Notes under the pieces: generated by a model | What the model was told of the DNA's origin: nothing | What the model saw: the letters and a program-made list of their open reading frames with translations, nothing else | The model's database searches: none | Assembly (NCBI GenBank): GCA_037389465.1 | Contig: JAZARR010000266.1 | Location: 1,736,001 to 1,800,000 of the forward strand | Source: Baylisascaris procyonis | Taxonomy: Eukaryota; Nematoda; Chromadorea; Rhabditida; Ascarididae | Direction: 5' to 3' | DNA: 64,000 bases | Made by a program: the position numbers and the translations under genes | Part shown: piece by piece, positions 11,887 to 24,735 of the stretch | How positions within the stretch are numbered: position 1 is the stretch's first letter | Layout: the number at the start of each line of letters is the position of its first letter

Positions 11887-12352
11887 TTATTTCTTTAATT
11901 CATTACTTAGTTGTAAGTTGCGAAACTGCTGCTGCAAGTGAATCCAGTTCTTACATGCTTGTTGAAAACGACCGTATATTCTTTGAGCGAGATTATAGCA
12001 TGTGTTTGACACCGCTAACGTTCGCATTTTTTCATCATTTGCACTAATTTTCTGACTTTTATCAGCGTTAAAGCGCGTCGACATTCCTCCATACTTTCGC
12101 CTATCCATCTCAGCTCTGTTCGCAAGCAAGCGAATGTCGTTCTTCAAACGTCTAGCAGTTTCCCACGAGTGGACCAACTTCCCCTCGCAGTTGAATGTTC
12201 TTCTTTTTTGTGCCACTTGACACACATTTCGACGTTTGCCATATGTTTCACCATATAATTCTATCTTTTTATGTTTGTTGTAATCAGGATGTTTTCTCAT
12301 CAGTAATCGAATTGATCCAATGTAATCCGCATATAAATATATGCCCATGCAA
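11887..12352 (-). CDS. gene B, terminal exon, unknown protein
   Basis: The minus-strand frame is open from an acceptor (ACAATTGCAG, complement of 12353-12362) to a TAA at 11887-11889, about 154 residues. Composition is protein-like with no low-complexity bias: KRRTFNCEGKLVHSWETA, RLKNDIRLLANRAEMDR and, near the end, IYGRFQQACKNWIHLQQQ. The C-terminal third is Gln/Leu/Arg-rich and probably helical. It enters in phase 2, so at least one upstream exon should exist between 12.35 and 15 kb; I could not place it. An alternative is a single-exon gene starting at the ATG at 12346-12348. I do not recognise the family. Confidence 0.42.
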
Positions 12353-15151
12353 CTGCAATTGTGTTCATTTTCAGAAGATTTTTAATAATCTCGACGATGG
12401 CAGCATATATAGCATTCTTATGAACTAGTTGGAGCATTTAAATTCCTATATTTTGATGAATGCACTTTTTTGAAGAATAGATGACAGCGCCAACTTGCAA
12501 AATAATAAGGTCATGTCGTTTGGAGTCGCCATATGCCTCCCTCGGTCCCTTCTCGCCCAGAATGTGTTTCATGCTATTCATTCCTCGTCGATCCATGAGT
12601 CATTACGGGTCACCTTATAGAGTTTTGACTTGCATGTTCTGACAAATGGGAATGACGAATCGTTTCTGGTGTAGCGCTCTCAGGTGATGGTCAATGGATG
12701 CCTGGTCCATAGAACACTGCTTTGTAGAGGTTAGGCAAATTGAGTAAAACGCATTACTCAAAACCTATAATGTTTTTAAGAATGCACTTTATTTCTAGGC
12801 ATCAATACTGTGGGATGTGTTTGATATTAATGCTGTATAGGAATGATGATTTCTTATAATATCGATAAATTTTTTATCGAAGAAAAGTTCCACCTTCTAA
12901 CAGCTCAGAAATTTTCTCATCGAAACGTTGCATATCGACCGTAACTGTTTTAAATTTTCTTTGAATTATATCCCTTCTATTATATGACGATAGCTGGTTT
13001 TATTTTACATAGCGAACGAGTGGAAACAATTAATACGTATTTTACAATGAGCATTTCATTTAATGACGTTGCCCATACGTACACAAAGTTCATCAAACTT
13101 CAAAGAAATATAAACAACAAAACAACATAACAATAACATTTTACGAAATTGAAATCAACATCAATGCAACTCACTGAGAGAAAAATAAAACAAAGTGAAT
13201 TCAAACATTTTCATAATCTCGTTTTAAAAATATTTCATTATTTAGCAAGTTTGTCTCTTAAATGGTCAGAATATACATTGTACTCTATTTACTAAGCACC
13301 GCTTATCTAAAAAATTATGGTGTTTTAGATTTGAGAAAATATCTTTTAAAAAAATATGAAAAAATATTTAGCTCTTCCCATAGGTTAAACAACGCGACAT
13401 TACTTAGCCTTCTTCCTTTCCATACGGAGGTTGCTTCAACCGTTGCCACATTCATCACTCACGTGCCTGTCGACAATCTCATCGGATATGCAGGCGACGT
13501 TGTTGACCAGCAATAATGCTGCTTTATTCATCTATACGTAGGTATGGTGCTGGATAGATAGCTATGGATTATCCCGTCAGTGAGGTATATACGTCACTAA
13601 ATAAGAAGAGAAAATATTTCTCCAATAAGCATTTTTCTCTTAAAGCTTATCCATCTTCTTACCTTATCGTTTTCGTATGCGAGTCGATTCAATCCTATCA
13701 AATTCACTAGTAGTCAAATTCAGCGTAAACCTCATCGCAAATATTAATATGATGTATGGCTCGCGAAAGACTTTTCATGCACAAAACGTGCACCATAAAA
13801 AATCCAATAATAATATGAAAAGACAAATGGAATCGTTCGAAAAACTAGTCTTATAGGCCATATATCAAACTCTTCTGTCAGTTGGCTCACTGAAAGTGCA
13901 TAAATTTTTGCAGAAAAATTAGAGAATGGAATTCGTAAGACTAGAAGAGACAAGAACAATTTGTGAGACGATAGCGATCTAAATTACTTTTATTTATTAT
14001 CGTGACGATAGTTCGCCACCCACTTTGCATTTCCCATTTACACTATAAATCGGAACCAATCGCAGAGTAATGATTTTCATGCTATTTTTTCATTTTAACT
14101 TTTTTTAGATACAAAACCCAGCTAACCGACAATTGGTTTCCTTCCTAAGTTAAAAGGGATCAGGATCACAAGCAACTGTAATCGATTCGTGGTCCTCTTA
14201 CGTGGTTCCGACCAATATATAGACTTATTAATTGGAAGCGCTTATTGCAACGAGAGAATTCGCTGTTATATGCAAAAGATCAAAATTTTTGATGAGCATT
14301 TTAAAAAACATTGATACCCACAATCCCATTTATTCATTTCCATTTTATCGTGAATGCAGAGCTACTCGTAAATATTTACTACTCCTAGAAATTAAGACTA
14401 TTCTAATGATCAACGCCTCCTTTTTATTTCTTTACCGTTGAGAAGGAGAAAAATGGGTTGAGGGTGACGTATTCGTTGATCTCTGCACATCTAATAGTTG
14501 TGGAAGAAATAGATGCCAAAATGTTGAGAACAGTTTTGCCGCCATCTTGAATACGCCAGAAAAAGGAATCTAAAAATTTCTGCAATGATTTTTACAATGA
14601 ATGAATAGTCATCTATTCCCATATCCTGTTGAATGAAATAGGCACTTATTTCTTTTGACATGAGGGGAAATTTCACGTAGGAAAATCACCGCATACGTAA
14701 TCTTCTTAACCACTCTTATTAAGCTGATTCCAATGAACGCAAAATAGCTTCGCCCTATTATCTACAATGACTGCAATAAATGTAGTTCGTTCAATTTGCA
14801 CTTCTCCAATCAAAAACATTTTTGATTACAATAAAAAGAGATAAAACACAATTATTAAAACAATCACGGAGCTATTCAAAATTCCATTAATCTTCTCAAA
14901 GAAAATATCAACGGTCATCGTTGAGAATCCACCTAAAGTCGTTGAGAAGCGCAGAATATCGAAACGAATTCTTCGACTGTGCAATTTCATCGACTAGAAA
15001 GCTCATAAAATACATTTCGCTTATGAATTATGGATTTGAACTGTTACTTTTAACCAATCACCGTTAGCTGTTTACGATAACAATATAAATATGTGAGATG
15101 TGAATGAATACCGTTCATTTTACACTAAACCCCTCTCCGATACAGCCATCT
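12353..15151. other. AT-rich interval with one ambiguous GC-richer island
   Basis: The interval is mainly AT-rich. The segment 13390-13520 is richer in GC and open on both strands. The minus reading includes NNVACISDEIVDRH followed by a GTGAGT donor; the + reading ends PVDNLIGYAGDVVDQQ. I cannot decide the strand and annotate neither. Confidence 0.3.
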
Positions 15152-15310
15152 CTAAGTATTGATAAGCATAAGTCGATCATTTGGCGGATTAATATTCGGT
15201 TGTCGTCGTCGTTTCACCAAATTCGGCAGCAAAAATATTAATAAAACGCACGCTGATCCCAAAAAGAAAGAAGCAAATGATATTGCGACGGCATCTAACA
15301 GACGCACTCC
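15152..15310 (-). CDS. gene C, terminal exon: membrane anchor and short basic tail
   Basis: The minus strand has an acceptor of ATACTTTTCAG type and an open phase-0 frame of 52 residues to a TAG at 15152-15154. Residues 6-29 form a hydrophobic membrane helix (VAISFASFFLGSACVLLIFL). A positively charged stop-transfer sequence (VKRRRQ) and a short polar tail ending RLMLINT follow. This layout fits the C-terminus of a type I membrane protein with a cytoplasmic tail of about 20 residues. Phase 0 agrees with the minus-strand exons at 24604 and 26463, which carry extracellular features. Whether they are one gene is inference, because the exon at 23845 ends in its own stop. Confidence 0.5.
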   Translation of the reverse strand, partial: GVRLLDAVAISFASFFLGSACVLLIFLLPNLVKRRRQPNINPPNDRLMLINT

Positions 15311-18300
15311 CTGAAAAGTATTTCCTTACTTTGAAAGAAATATAACAACAGCACAATAAGGATTCATTAAATGCCTACCAAATGCCATATTGCTTTTGCC
15401 CAAAAATTGTAAAGATCGAACGATATCAAAAAAGTTACTTTAAGATAAATGCAGACTCAAGCTTATTCAGAGCATTGTGTTCAAGTGAAGAAGTTGAACA
15501 TATCCGACAGCCAATGAAGATTGTGCAATTACATTAACGCACCGTGGCTTCACTCACTTCTCTTCTGTATGATATCCTCCCTTTCCTTTTCTTTCCGCAC
15601 CCTTCATGATGGGTTTACTGATTTTTTGCCGCAGTAAGCGGCCACCTACATCAGAAGTCGTGACATTCCTCTACGCATCCGTTTATGTTTAATCAGTGTT
15701 TATATGATCGGATCATTCGCGCTGTCGATTTCATTCCTAGTTGCCGTAATAGCATGTTTTGCATACATGCTCACTTCTTTATATGTCTCCAATCGTAGGT
15801 GGCTCTCCGTCAAAAGGATTTGCGTGTTCGGAAAGGTACTGGTCGAGTGACAGTTTGTATAGTAGCCTGCCAGTTTAGGCAGCCTTCCACTAGATGGTAA
15901 AGAACAGCATCTTTCTCCTTTACTCATTTTATGTTAATCGGATTTCTTCATCTCACTTCCTCGATTGCCTCTTGGCGTTATCAATCTTTCAAGACTGCTT
16001 TTCTTAGTACGCTGGAAATCCAAATTGATTCATAGGCCATAGGTCGGTTTCTTGCCTCCCTATCGTTCGAGTTGCATTTAAGGAAGTGGTCAGATGTTTT
16101 CCTCTCCCACACTGAAAGTCTCCACCACCATGTTGCCGAAACAATTTTCACTCTCATATCGCTCTTGTTAAGCGCACCTTTCTTCCTCCTAATATTTTAG
16201 CACCTCATACAAAACAATGTGAAGGAATAAGCACCTTAGCGAACAACTCATCAAGTGCATAGTGAAATGCTGAACTGCTGATTTCCACACTCAAAACGTT
16301 TTCAATAGGCATTCAGTTCAAAGCACCCGAGAAATTCGCGCAAAATTTGGGACGCAAAGTCTTCATTTCGCCTTGTGGGAACGAAGGGAATCAGCCCAAG
16401 AGGTGGTACGGAGAAGAAAGTGTATCTCTATGTGCTCTTGTTGTTCATCCTCCCCCTCCCCACCACCACACCACATCATAAGTGTCTCATTTGATTGCTC
16501 CGTACATCGATGCTTGCGATAAACTGAGGCGATCCGGGAAATCGCGTTACTGTGGGGCTTTTGAATTTTTATTTGTTTGGATGATGGAAATATTCGGTAG
16601 GGTTTTTTATTAAGTGCTTTAATAGTACTCTTATTCCCCGTTCACGGCATTTTTTTACGCTTTTAAACACATTTTCTCTGCTATTGGCAAATCCTGCTTG
16701 CTAGCCTGCACTTATTCATTCGATTAATGAAACGTTGACGCAACGTAAATTTGACTGCAAAGTTGAAAATATGGCATCACTTACGATAGATTGCGAATAA
16801 TATTCATTAGTTCATTTATGCGATAATATCAGTTGATTTATGTTATTTAGAAAACACATCTCAATTAAAAAAAAGAGTTATGTGAGATTTTTTTTTGAAA
16901 GCGAATAAAGTGAGCCATTTAAAATAGCTAAGAATCGGATAACGTAACAACTATTTTTGTGACACAATGACGACCATTAATTGCCGGTTTACGAGTTAAG
17001 CGCTCATTGATTTTAGCGCTTCTCAGCATACTTCATTAACGCTTGAAAATGTTCCACTAAATGAGCGTGAATTTCGTCTATTTCTAAGTGTGAAATGCAG
17101 TGAAGGGGGAAGTGATAGGTAATGGTTGCGGGAAAAAAAATGAATGCCATATTCGCAATAAACTATTCAGAAGATAGAGATCTGTAATTACAATAAACGG
17201 TCCAAGTAAGACAAAAAATACGATTAAATGACGAAGAATTTGAATGAATTAAGTTGTTTCTGTGGTCGATGGTCGATTTTAGACCCGTGGGAGGGAATCT
17301 CGACATGGGGAGGCCGTTTTCCCAAAGAAAATAGCAAATCGTTTGGCAGAATGCGTTCCCTGCCCGTGGGGAAGCTCGAGACTGTGATCGATCAATTTGG
17401 GATCAGATGGAAGCCACGCCATCTCTATGTGGCTCCACCTTGACAGGAAAGAGTTTTCGAGCACTTTTCCATAGCTTCTACGGACTTCTGAGCGCGTTAA
17501 CTATGGAATGGGTATAGGACAGGATTTGGCCTGTGATCATGCAGCTTATAGAATATAGTGCGACCTAGAAAAGCGTTTCGGTCGGAGTGTGGCTAAATAT
17601 GGTGGCGCCTGCAATTTAGAAGTATTTGATGCCTCTCAACAATATAAAGCTAAAAGTCAGTACTTGTCCAAATGCCAGAATGGGAAGTGACAGCAAAAAG
17701 TCAGTGATATGTTAAGTTTTGTGCCGTCATCAAAAGTAAGAAATAACGAAATCCGTTACGATGAAAGAGAACATTTGCAAAGACAACCGTTCGTAGACAA
17801 TCATGAGCTTTTCTCGCACATATCAACCGACCAAAGAGTAACTGTGGGTAGAATAGTAAAGAATTGGCAGAAATAGAATAAATGCATCAACGCGTGGAAG
17901 ATTGCATATCACGAAGTGAGTGATTAGCACCTCGAAATAACACCACTGTAATAAGTAAGAAGTATTGCGTGCCTATGCGTTCATGTTTTTTTCCTGCTCC
18001 GATGCAGTAACATGATGATTCACCATGCCGAAAACAGAAAACATTGGTGCAGAGGAAAGGCTGCTTCTCTAAGTACTCTTTGATAAACTTTCTGCCCTGA
18101 TATATGTGTTGTTCGTAATGATCGCAGTCGAATGAACGAGTTATGTGAGCAAAATCGATGAGTGACTTGCTTTAGGAGTATCGGGTTGTTTCGTTCTCCT
18201 CAGGAGTTTCGAATAGGCGATCGTTCTTTGATAAGGACACCGCGAGAGGCACTCATCGTTGATAAGGTAAAACATTGGCACTTCGACACCGAACGGTCCG

Positions 18301-20991
18301 AAACTCAAAGTTGTCTGTTCTTCGGTGACCAGATGCTCATCAAGCTTCAATACAATGCTTAGTGCCACCATACATATGAGTTACTCTATACAGTTATTGT
18401 AGAGTTGGAATCACAAGAACCTATTTTCGATCGATCGTTTGATATGCCTTTGCAAACTAGGCGAAGTTCACGATATAAATGACTAAAGAATTCATCAAAA
18501 CTTGATAATTACACTGTGCATAAACCTGTGTTGCAAACAGTAGATGGTCACCCCAAAATAGTTTTAAAATGTACAAAAATCTACGCAATCGATGCGCCAA
18601 TTCGGATATGGTTGAGGAAAAGCGCCTTGAACTTCCGTTCACTTTCTTTCGCTCAGGAATATCTTGCATATGCTTTCAATTTAAAGTACGCAGTTGGAAG
18701 GATTGAAAACTGAGCAAAAAAAGAAAATCAATACCAATGAAAAGCATGTATCTTCTTTTCGTTAACAATAGAGATTTTATTCTCTCTCACAGTGGCTGAT
18801 AGCGCTCATGAATACCAACATACTTTTATGTGTTTTTCACTGTACACTTTAAGCACTTTTGAAGATGCTGCAAGAGGTTCTCTTAAGCGACCATATATGA
18901 ATGGCTGCATTTTTAGGAAATATAACTTTTTCTTTGCAATGAGAAGCAATATGCTTATTGCTGTTAATATAGTTTGGGCGGATCATTCGTTTTCCATTTC
19001 AAGAGTTGCCACAACTGCACCGAAAACAATATGATGGTTCACAAATAATTTTAACGTGCTCTGTGGAGCTTCATTTTCCCGTTGCAAAGAGGATTGCATC
19101 AGACTGTACGGGATCTCCTCTAAATATAAATTTTCCGTCAATGCCACGACAAGTGAAGATAGTGAAATTTCAGATTCACGTGCAACTTATCATTATTCTT
19201 CAGAAAATTTTGAAAAAGAATTCAAAAAAGTGAATATAAATATATATGTTAATAGCTACCGATTGCGCATTTGCGTCGCTTAACTCGCATCGAATAAACA
19301 GCGGGTAAATAGTGGTGGCTTGGACGGGATCCGGACGACCTTCCGGCAGTGCACTCCAGCCGACTCGAAGTGAAACTTCAAATCTTTTTCTTGTCCTGCT
19401 CTTATGCGATGCGTTATTGCTGTTGTATAAAGCGGTTGTTATATCTTCCACTTCGTGCACCCGACATTTGTTTTCACCAAATTCATCAATTTCTGAATAG
19501 CCTTTTCGTAGAAAATATCTTCTACGTTTACCAATACCACGCCGAGCGTTACTTTCCATCCAACATTCGTTCAGATGTTTTTTCCCTGCAGCACAACAAC
19601 ATTCTTCATTGTTTTGGTGCTCAATTTTTTGCATGATGCGATTTTACAGAAAACAATATGCCATCACAACTGTGCATGAGATAGCTGATAAGATTAACCA
19701 GTGTCAGCATCTGAAGGCCTTTCTATAAAGCGGTCATTAAAGAATTCCCGAAGTGATGAACTGATGGTAGAGTGAAATTAAGGAATGCTACTTCCACTGC
19801 AGTCAAGGTCGAACATGGAAGGTTATTAAGCGGAATAATGAAATAATGGCTCTAAAAATACAAATCATTTTCTTTCAGAATTATGACTGCAACCTCCAAC
19901 CATCCAGTAGCTTCCGGTTTTGCTTTTCAATTAAGTGTTAGCGAAGCTGTTCTGTCAACATTAAATCGACCGGTTTTTCAACATTTACAACTTTGTATGC
20001 AAATTTTACCTCATTTGGGGCAGAGTCGAATGATACAGGGAAAGAAACATTTTAAAACTTTTCTTTGAGGTTGTCAGTAAGCGTAATTTCTCTATGAAGA
20101 ACCTGAGAAGCATTTGCTTCATCGCTATAAGAAGTTTGCGAATTTATTGCGCTTTCTGTTCCTATATACGCTTTCTTTCTCGTACACGTTTGCTACCGAA
20201 TTGCAAAGCAATACAAAGAGAATAATTGACAGCTGTTAATGGTTTCTCATCTGCAGATTCCTTCATTGCTTATTCAAAAAGAAGCAGTAAACTATTACGT
20301 TATAACGTGCCGCATAAAGCAAACGAACTGTGGAGAATAAGATGATTGGTGATTGAACGAATATTCAAAAGAACAGCGTTAAAAGAGCGCGAATAATCTT
20401 CTAATATTAAAAAACTCTAATTTAAAATTATCTGATAATGAGCAAAATTGCTGATATACTTACTCCGATGAAATATTGAAATATTAATTGTAAAACCGAT
20501 TTGAAGTGAGCCATTTTCATTCAACGGTTCTCCATTTAGCTGGTTAACTTCCATATAACTCGGCTGAAATATGCGAGTCAAGGTAAGCGGGAGATGGCAA
20601 TGTCGTTAAATAGCTTCGTTACAAGAGAATTGTGCTGATGTGAAGCCAGGTGAAAGCATCATTTCAAGAAAAAATTGTAACAAAAGCGATAATAGTAGCA
20701 ACCTATAGAAATTTCAGTATACAGTTGGTATTGCTTGTGCACAATCCGCTTACATTCGCACTAGTCTTAATCTGAGCAGGAAGAATATCAATCTGGGAGC
20801 CATTTTATTGGCATGGACACGTTAAATTTTCTCGAATATCCATATCTCAGTGCTGCATTTATTACGTTCAAACATACGGGTGATGAAATATTGAGATATT
20901 ACTCGAACAACACTTCCGAAAACACAAAGAAAATGAGGACCACTTCCTTCTATAACGAGAATTATTGAAAATAATTTCAGATAACGATTCT

Positions 20992-20993
<2 letters not shown>
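15311..20993. other. intron or intergenic with GC-richer repeat-like islands
   Basis: I find no phase-supported exon here. Five islands differ in composition from the AT-rich background. One at 15.7-15.9 kb has a 75-residue minus open frame. One at 16.31-16.43 kb is open on both strands. One at 17.22-17.56 kb is GC-rich, with a 71-residue + frame. One at 18.14-18.37 kb has a 76-residue minus frame including FGPFGVEVPMFYLINDECLS. One at 19.20-19.63 kb has a 144-residue minus frame. Their unusual base use and lack of clear splice boundaries suggest interspersed repeats, but genes cannot be excluded. The segment 19067-19230 (+) also reads like a Cys-containing exon (CKEDCIRLYGISSKYKFSV) with a GTGAAT donor. 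Confidence 0.25.

Positions 20994-21032
<39 letters not shown>
20994..21032. repeat. (AT)n microsatellite
   Basis: About 19 uninterrupted AT dinucleotides, read directly. Confidence 0.97.
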
Positions 21033-21034
<2 letters not shown>

Positions 21035-21779
21035 CTAGTCGTGGTCTGATGTTTCATCCTTTTCACCGCTGAGGAAGCTCGGAAGTAGACTTTATCTCAT
21101 TACTGAAAACACTAGTGGAAACACAGTGAAAACCTCTGGCTAGTTCCTGCTTATTCAGATACATCTTTTTAGCAGAAAGCAATCATGTCTTTCTGCGTTT
21201 TGTTAAAACAACAACAAAACGAAGGATATCCAAGAAATGATCCAAAAACGAATATCGGAGAAGTCTAAACAAAAACACTTTGAATATGAGTTGTCTTGAA
21301 AACCTTCACTGATGGTCATTCCTTTCGGACAGCGCTAGTGAAAATTTGACACGTATTTTCCACGTAAATAATTTTTACACGACTCATGTATACTCATGTT
21401 TTTATGTACAAATCGCCTTTTTGAGAAAAAACTCGAAAATTTTGATACCTATCATTCATCAGGAAAGAACACCTCATTGCCGAGATGCAACAAGAATTTG
21501 CGATAACGTAATAGGAGTGTCAATGAATGCTCACCTCATAATCTCCACATTTGAACGGGAATGTGAGTTCGAAGAGCGATTTATTATTGATAGCCAGGAA
21601 CTGCACCTGCAATATCGCCCATCCCTATATTTAAAGAAATACGCTCAAATAGCTTTCAAAAACATTCACTGGAACGTCGACGTAATAAATGCGCATTGTA
21701 ACAAAATAATTTCTTACGAAGAACACATTGTACAAAAAATACCAACTGCACACCCGACTCCGACAACAATCGCTAGCCT

Positions 21780-22640
21780 ACCTCTTTCACGGCCACGACA
21801 ACTATTGTTGGCACTTCCACGAAAACATTTCGTTTGAAAACCACCAAATCTTAGGAGTTCTAAAAGATGTTAGGCGAATTCTGAGCGTTTCACAATTTCG
21901 ATCAATCGAAGTATTAGATACTTTCGAAATTCTGAGGTCCTGGATTTCAGTGACCCCCGAGAATCGCTCTCGTAACCGCTGAGTTTCGCAACCTCCGAAT
22001 TGCCACGAACGCAAAACCGTTCACGGCCCACGAAAATCGACGCCTCCAACTTCGAGTCCCCGAATTCAATCAGGAAGGTTAGCGTCCAAAAAAATTTTAT
22101 CCGGAGAAACGGAAGTTTGGATGCTCCTAAGTCTGTTTCGGTGGCTCGAGACTCCATAGGCCACCAAACTTCGAGGCCCTCAAATTTCAACAGCTTCCGA
22201 AGCTCAGCGGTCAGATTGTCAGCAATGACGTTGGGCCTCAAAAAGATTCGTCTAAAGACTACTGAAAATCGAAACGCTCTAATCGAAGCATCAGACACTC
22301 CCCAAAGTCCATCGACACTGACAGCATCGGACTTTGCGACCTCCTCCTGTTCTGGGCTCTTCAATTTAAAGGGATTTTAAAACTCGGAGAACTTCGAATC
22401 TCATCGGTAGATCTCCCGACGTCACGTTCTCTCAGAAACTACTCAGGAACTCTCGTGAGAAGAATCTCGCATTTCTAAGCCTTTAGACAATAGTTGGAAG
22501 GTCTCAATCGCCAACGACCCAAATTTCTGAAGCTGCCCGATTCTGATTACCTCAGAAAACATCAGAGAATCGCCAAAACCCTCGGCCCGAGTGCCTGAAC
22601 GACGAGCAGCTATTCAGAGATGCTAGAATCGTTTCTAAGA
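21780..22640. repeat. compositionally distinct island, probable diverged repeat
   Basis: About 860 bases differ sharply from the surroundings: GC-richer, with recurring short words such as TTCGA, CCGAA, CTCGG and CTCAGA spaced a few tens of bases apart. Long open frames exist on both strands at once (126 residues +, 164 residues -), which is typical of a composition effect and not of a gene. No terminal repeats were recognised. Confidence 0.35.
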
Positions 22641-23844
22641 TATCATTCATAGTACAAGGCTATGATGCGAATTGAGCGGAGTGCGACTTTTTGGGCAGAT
22701 ATCAATAAGATAGAGTGTTATGACGATTCATTCAAAGATCACTGTTTCTCGTATATTTCGCTTTTATATCACTGTTACTCGCCATATGGTAGATGGCATG
22801 TAGTATAAAAGAATCAATGGAATGACTGGCCTGACCGCAGAAAGCATAAGAGCCGGAACCCTCATTGGATTGCTCAGGATGTATCCCGAGGTGAACTGTA
22901 AAATGAGGGCTATGCCTCATCTTTTACGACGTAATGACATTTTCCTAGAAATGCAGGATTCGCAGTCAAAATGGGTTAATCGCACGTAATGTTGCTGTGT
23001 TCTCCACTACTTTTTTCTCACAGAGGCGCATAGTCGCGCCCGACTCGCTAGGATCCCCATAATGGCCGGTTATTGTGGGCACCCACGTGGGCGGTTATCC
23101 TCTCGCATACTCTGACTATGCCCTTGGTTCGGCTGTTTTAGGCCTACTTGAATTTTCACACGTTTCGACCACATGTTTTACAAAAAGATCAAGGAAAAGG
23201 ATTCCTACAAAACGGATTTGATAAACGAAATCAAACAGCTTATAGCTACGACACATGTATCCAAAGTATAAAGTGGGGAGGAGCACGTTTAATCCCTATG
23301 GCAGGGTTGGCTCGTAGAGTACTGAATCACCTGTGCTACAAGCAGAGCAGCTTCGATAGGGATGTGAAACTATTTTATGGCATGTACGTGTCGTAGATAT
23401 TTTACACAAAAATTAAAAATTTATATGTCTATTTCGTGATGTGTGCGTATGCGTGCTCGTCCATGCGCTATCTTCTCTATTGATTCAACCACTCTGCACA
23501 TTGCACAATGCGGCTAGTCCTGACTTTTACGGATCTTTCAATGTGTTCATCTTATCGGCTTTACTAATAGGAGTTTGTGGTTCCTTCATTGCTGCCATTT
23601 TCATTGGATGCGAATTTTTTAGGCTAAACCTTTTATTATTTAGGTTCTACTATTGTGTTTTCATTTCGGCATTTTCTGATCTCCTATAAAATCAGTTGTT
23701 AACGCGATGCAGTGGGGATTTCTTTTTTTTTCTTTGTAAATAGGTGCAGCACAAACAAGGAATGCTCGCAGAGAATGGGTGCATGTGTCAGCGAGCGTAA
23801 AGTGCCTTTAATAAATCATATTTCATGTCGCAGAATAAATGTTC

Positions 23845-24030
23845 TTAATGCATGAACTGCAAAGTTCCACAAGTGTGCCTGAATCCCCCACCACCTAAAT
23901 CCTCATCAAATTCTGCATCAATCGTCATTTGGCCTTGTAAGCTTTCTTGGGTCCAACCAATCGTTGCCAATGTTGAGGGTATGGTAATATTAAAGCCACC
24001 TATAATTTTGTTGCTTCCAACGTTTTTGTT
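23845..24030 (-). CDS. gene C, exon ending in a stop (alternative terminal exon?)
   Basis: The minus frame of 61 residues starts in phase 0 just after an ACCATTAG acceptor and ends at a TAA (23845-23847). It reads IIGGFNITIPSTLATIGWTQ, then QMTIDAEFDEDLGGGGF and CGTLQFMH. Alternating hydrophobic and polar residues suggest beta strands of an extracellular domain; NIT is a possible N-glycosylation site. Its phase matches the donor of the exon at 24604. The acceptor has no pyrimidine tract, which is the main weakness. If real, it ends the protein without the membrane anchor at 15152, that is, a secreted form. Confidence 0.33.
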   Translation of the reverse strand, partial: NKNVGSNKIIGGFNITIPSTLATIGWTQESLQGQMTIDAEFDEDLGGGGFRHTCGTLQFMH

Positions 24031-24603
24031 CTAATGGTCTTTTCACATTTGTCAATTTCGTATGCCAATATGTACTGCAGGAAATATGTTATAAAGCAGC
24101 TTGCAATTGAATTCATAGTTTGCAGTTGAAATTAATCAATGTAGGTTACATCAGAGACCCGATGAACAAATCGGTCCTGTCAACGTATGTCTGAGACGAT
24201 TTTCAAATCTAATTCCTTTGTAATTAATCGAGAAATATGCATCAATAATTTTAAAATATACTAATGTGCCGATGTAATACTATGCTTCAAAAGACGGTTT
24301 TATTCGTCAAATATTTCCACAATTTTCCGTGCTTTTATTAGCTTCTCTTTATGAGAGAACTGTTGTGGAAATTCTGAAATTTGTTAGATCGCCTTTCCAC
24401 TTGACTAGGATAGGAAAGAATACCCATATTATTGGCTGAGAATATTTGTTGAATGAGTATTTCTGAGGCAGGTATGCAAAGAAATGAAACTAATTCGTAA
24501 ATAAACAGGTGCTCATAAAGATCGCACGAAATATAGCAGCAATAAATTTTTCATCTATAATGCTATATGGCTGCTAAGAATGTATTGCGAAGAGCACACT
24601 TAC

Positions 24604-24735
24604 CTGATTGTCTTGAGGCAATTCGCATTCCTCTCTTAGCACACTAAATTGAATTTGTGATGCATCACTCGCATTAGTGGAGCATCTTGCGCTCGCATTT
24701 GTTCGTCCAGGATTGAATATCAATTCGGCACGTTC
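24604..24735 (-). CDS. gene C, internal exon, ectodomain-like
   Basis: On the minus strand both splice sites are excellent: acceptor TTTTTTCTCTACAG and donor GTAAGT. The exon is exactly 44 codons in phase 0. It encodes ERAELIFNPGRTNASARC, STNASDASQIQFSV and REECELPQDNQ. Two NxS glycosylation motifs and two cysteines point to an extracellular domain. It joins in frame with the exon at 26463 upstream, and with 23845 or 15152 downstream. I do not recognise the domain. Confidence 0.55.

Noticed and set aside
13390..13520. GC-richer stretch open on both strands
   Set aside because: Both strands give plausible but conflicting readings and neither has two good splice sites, so I made no coding call.
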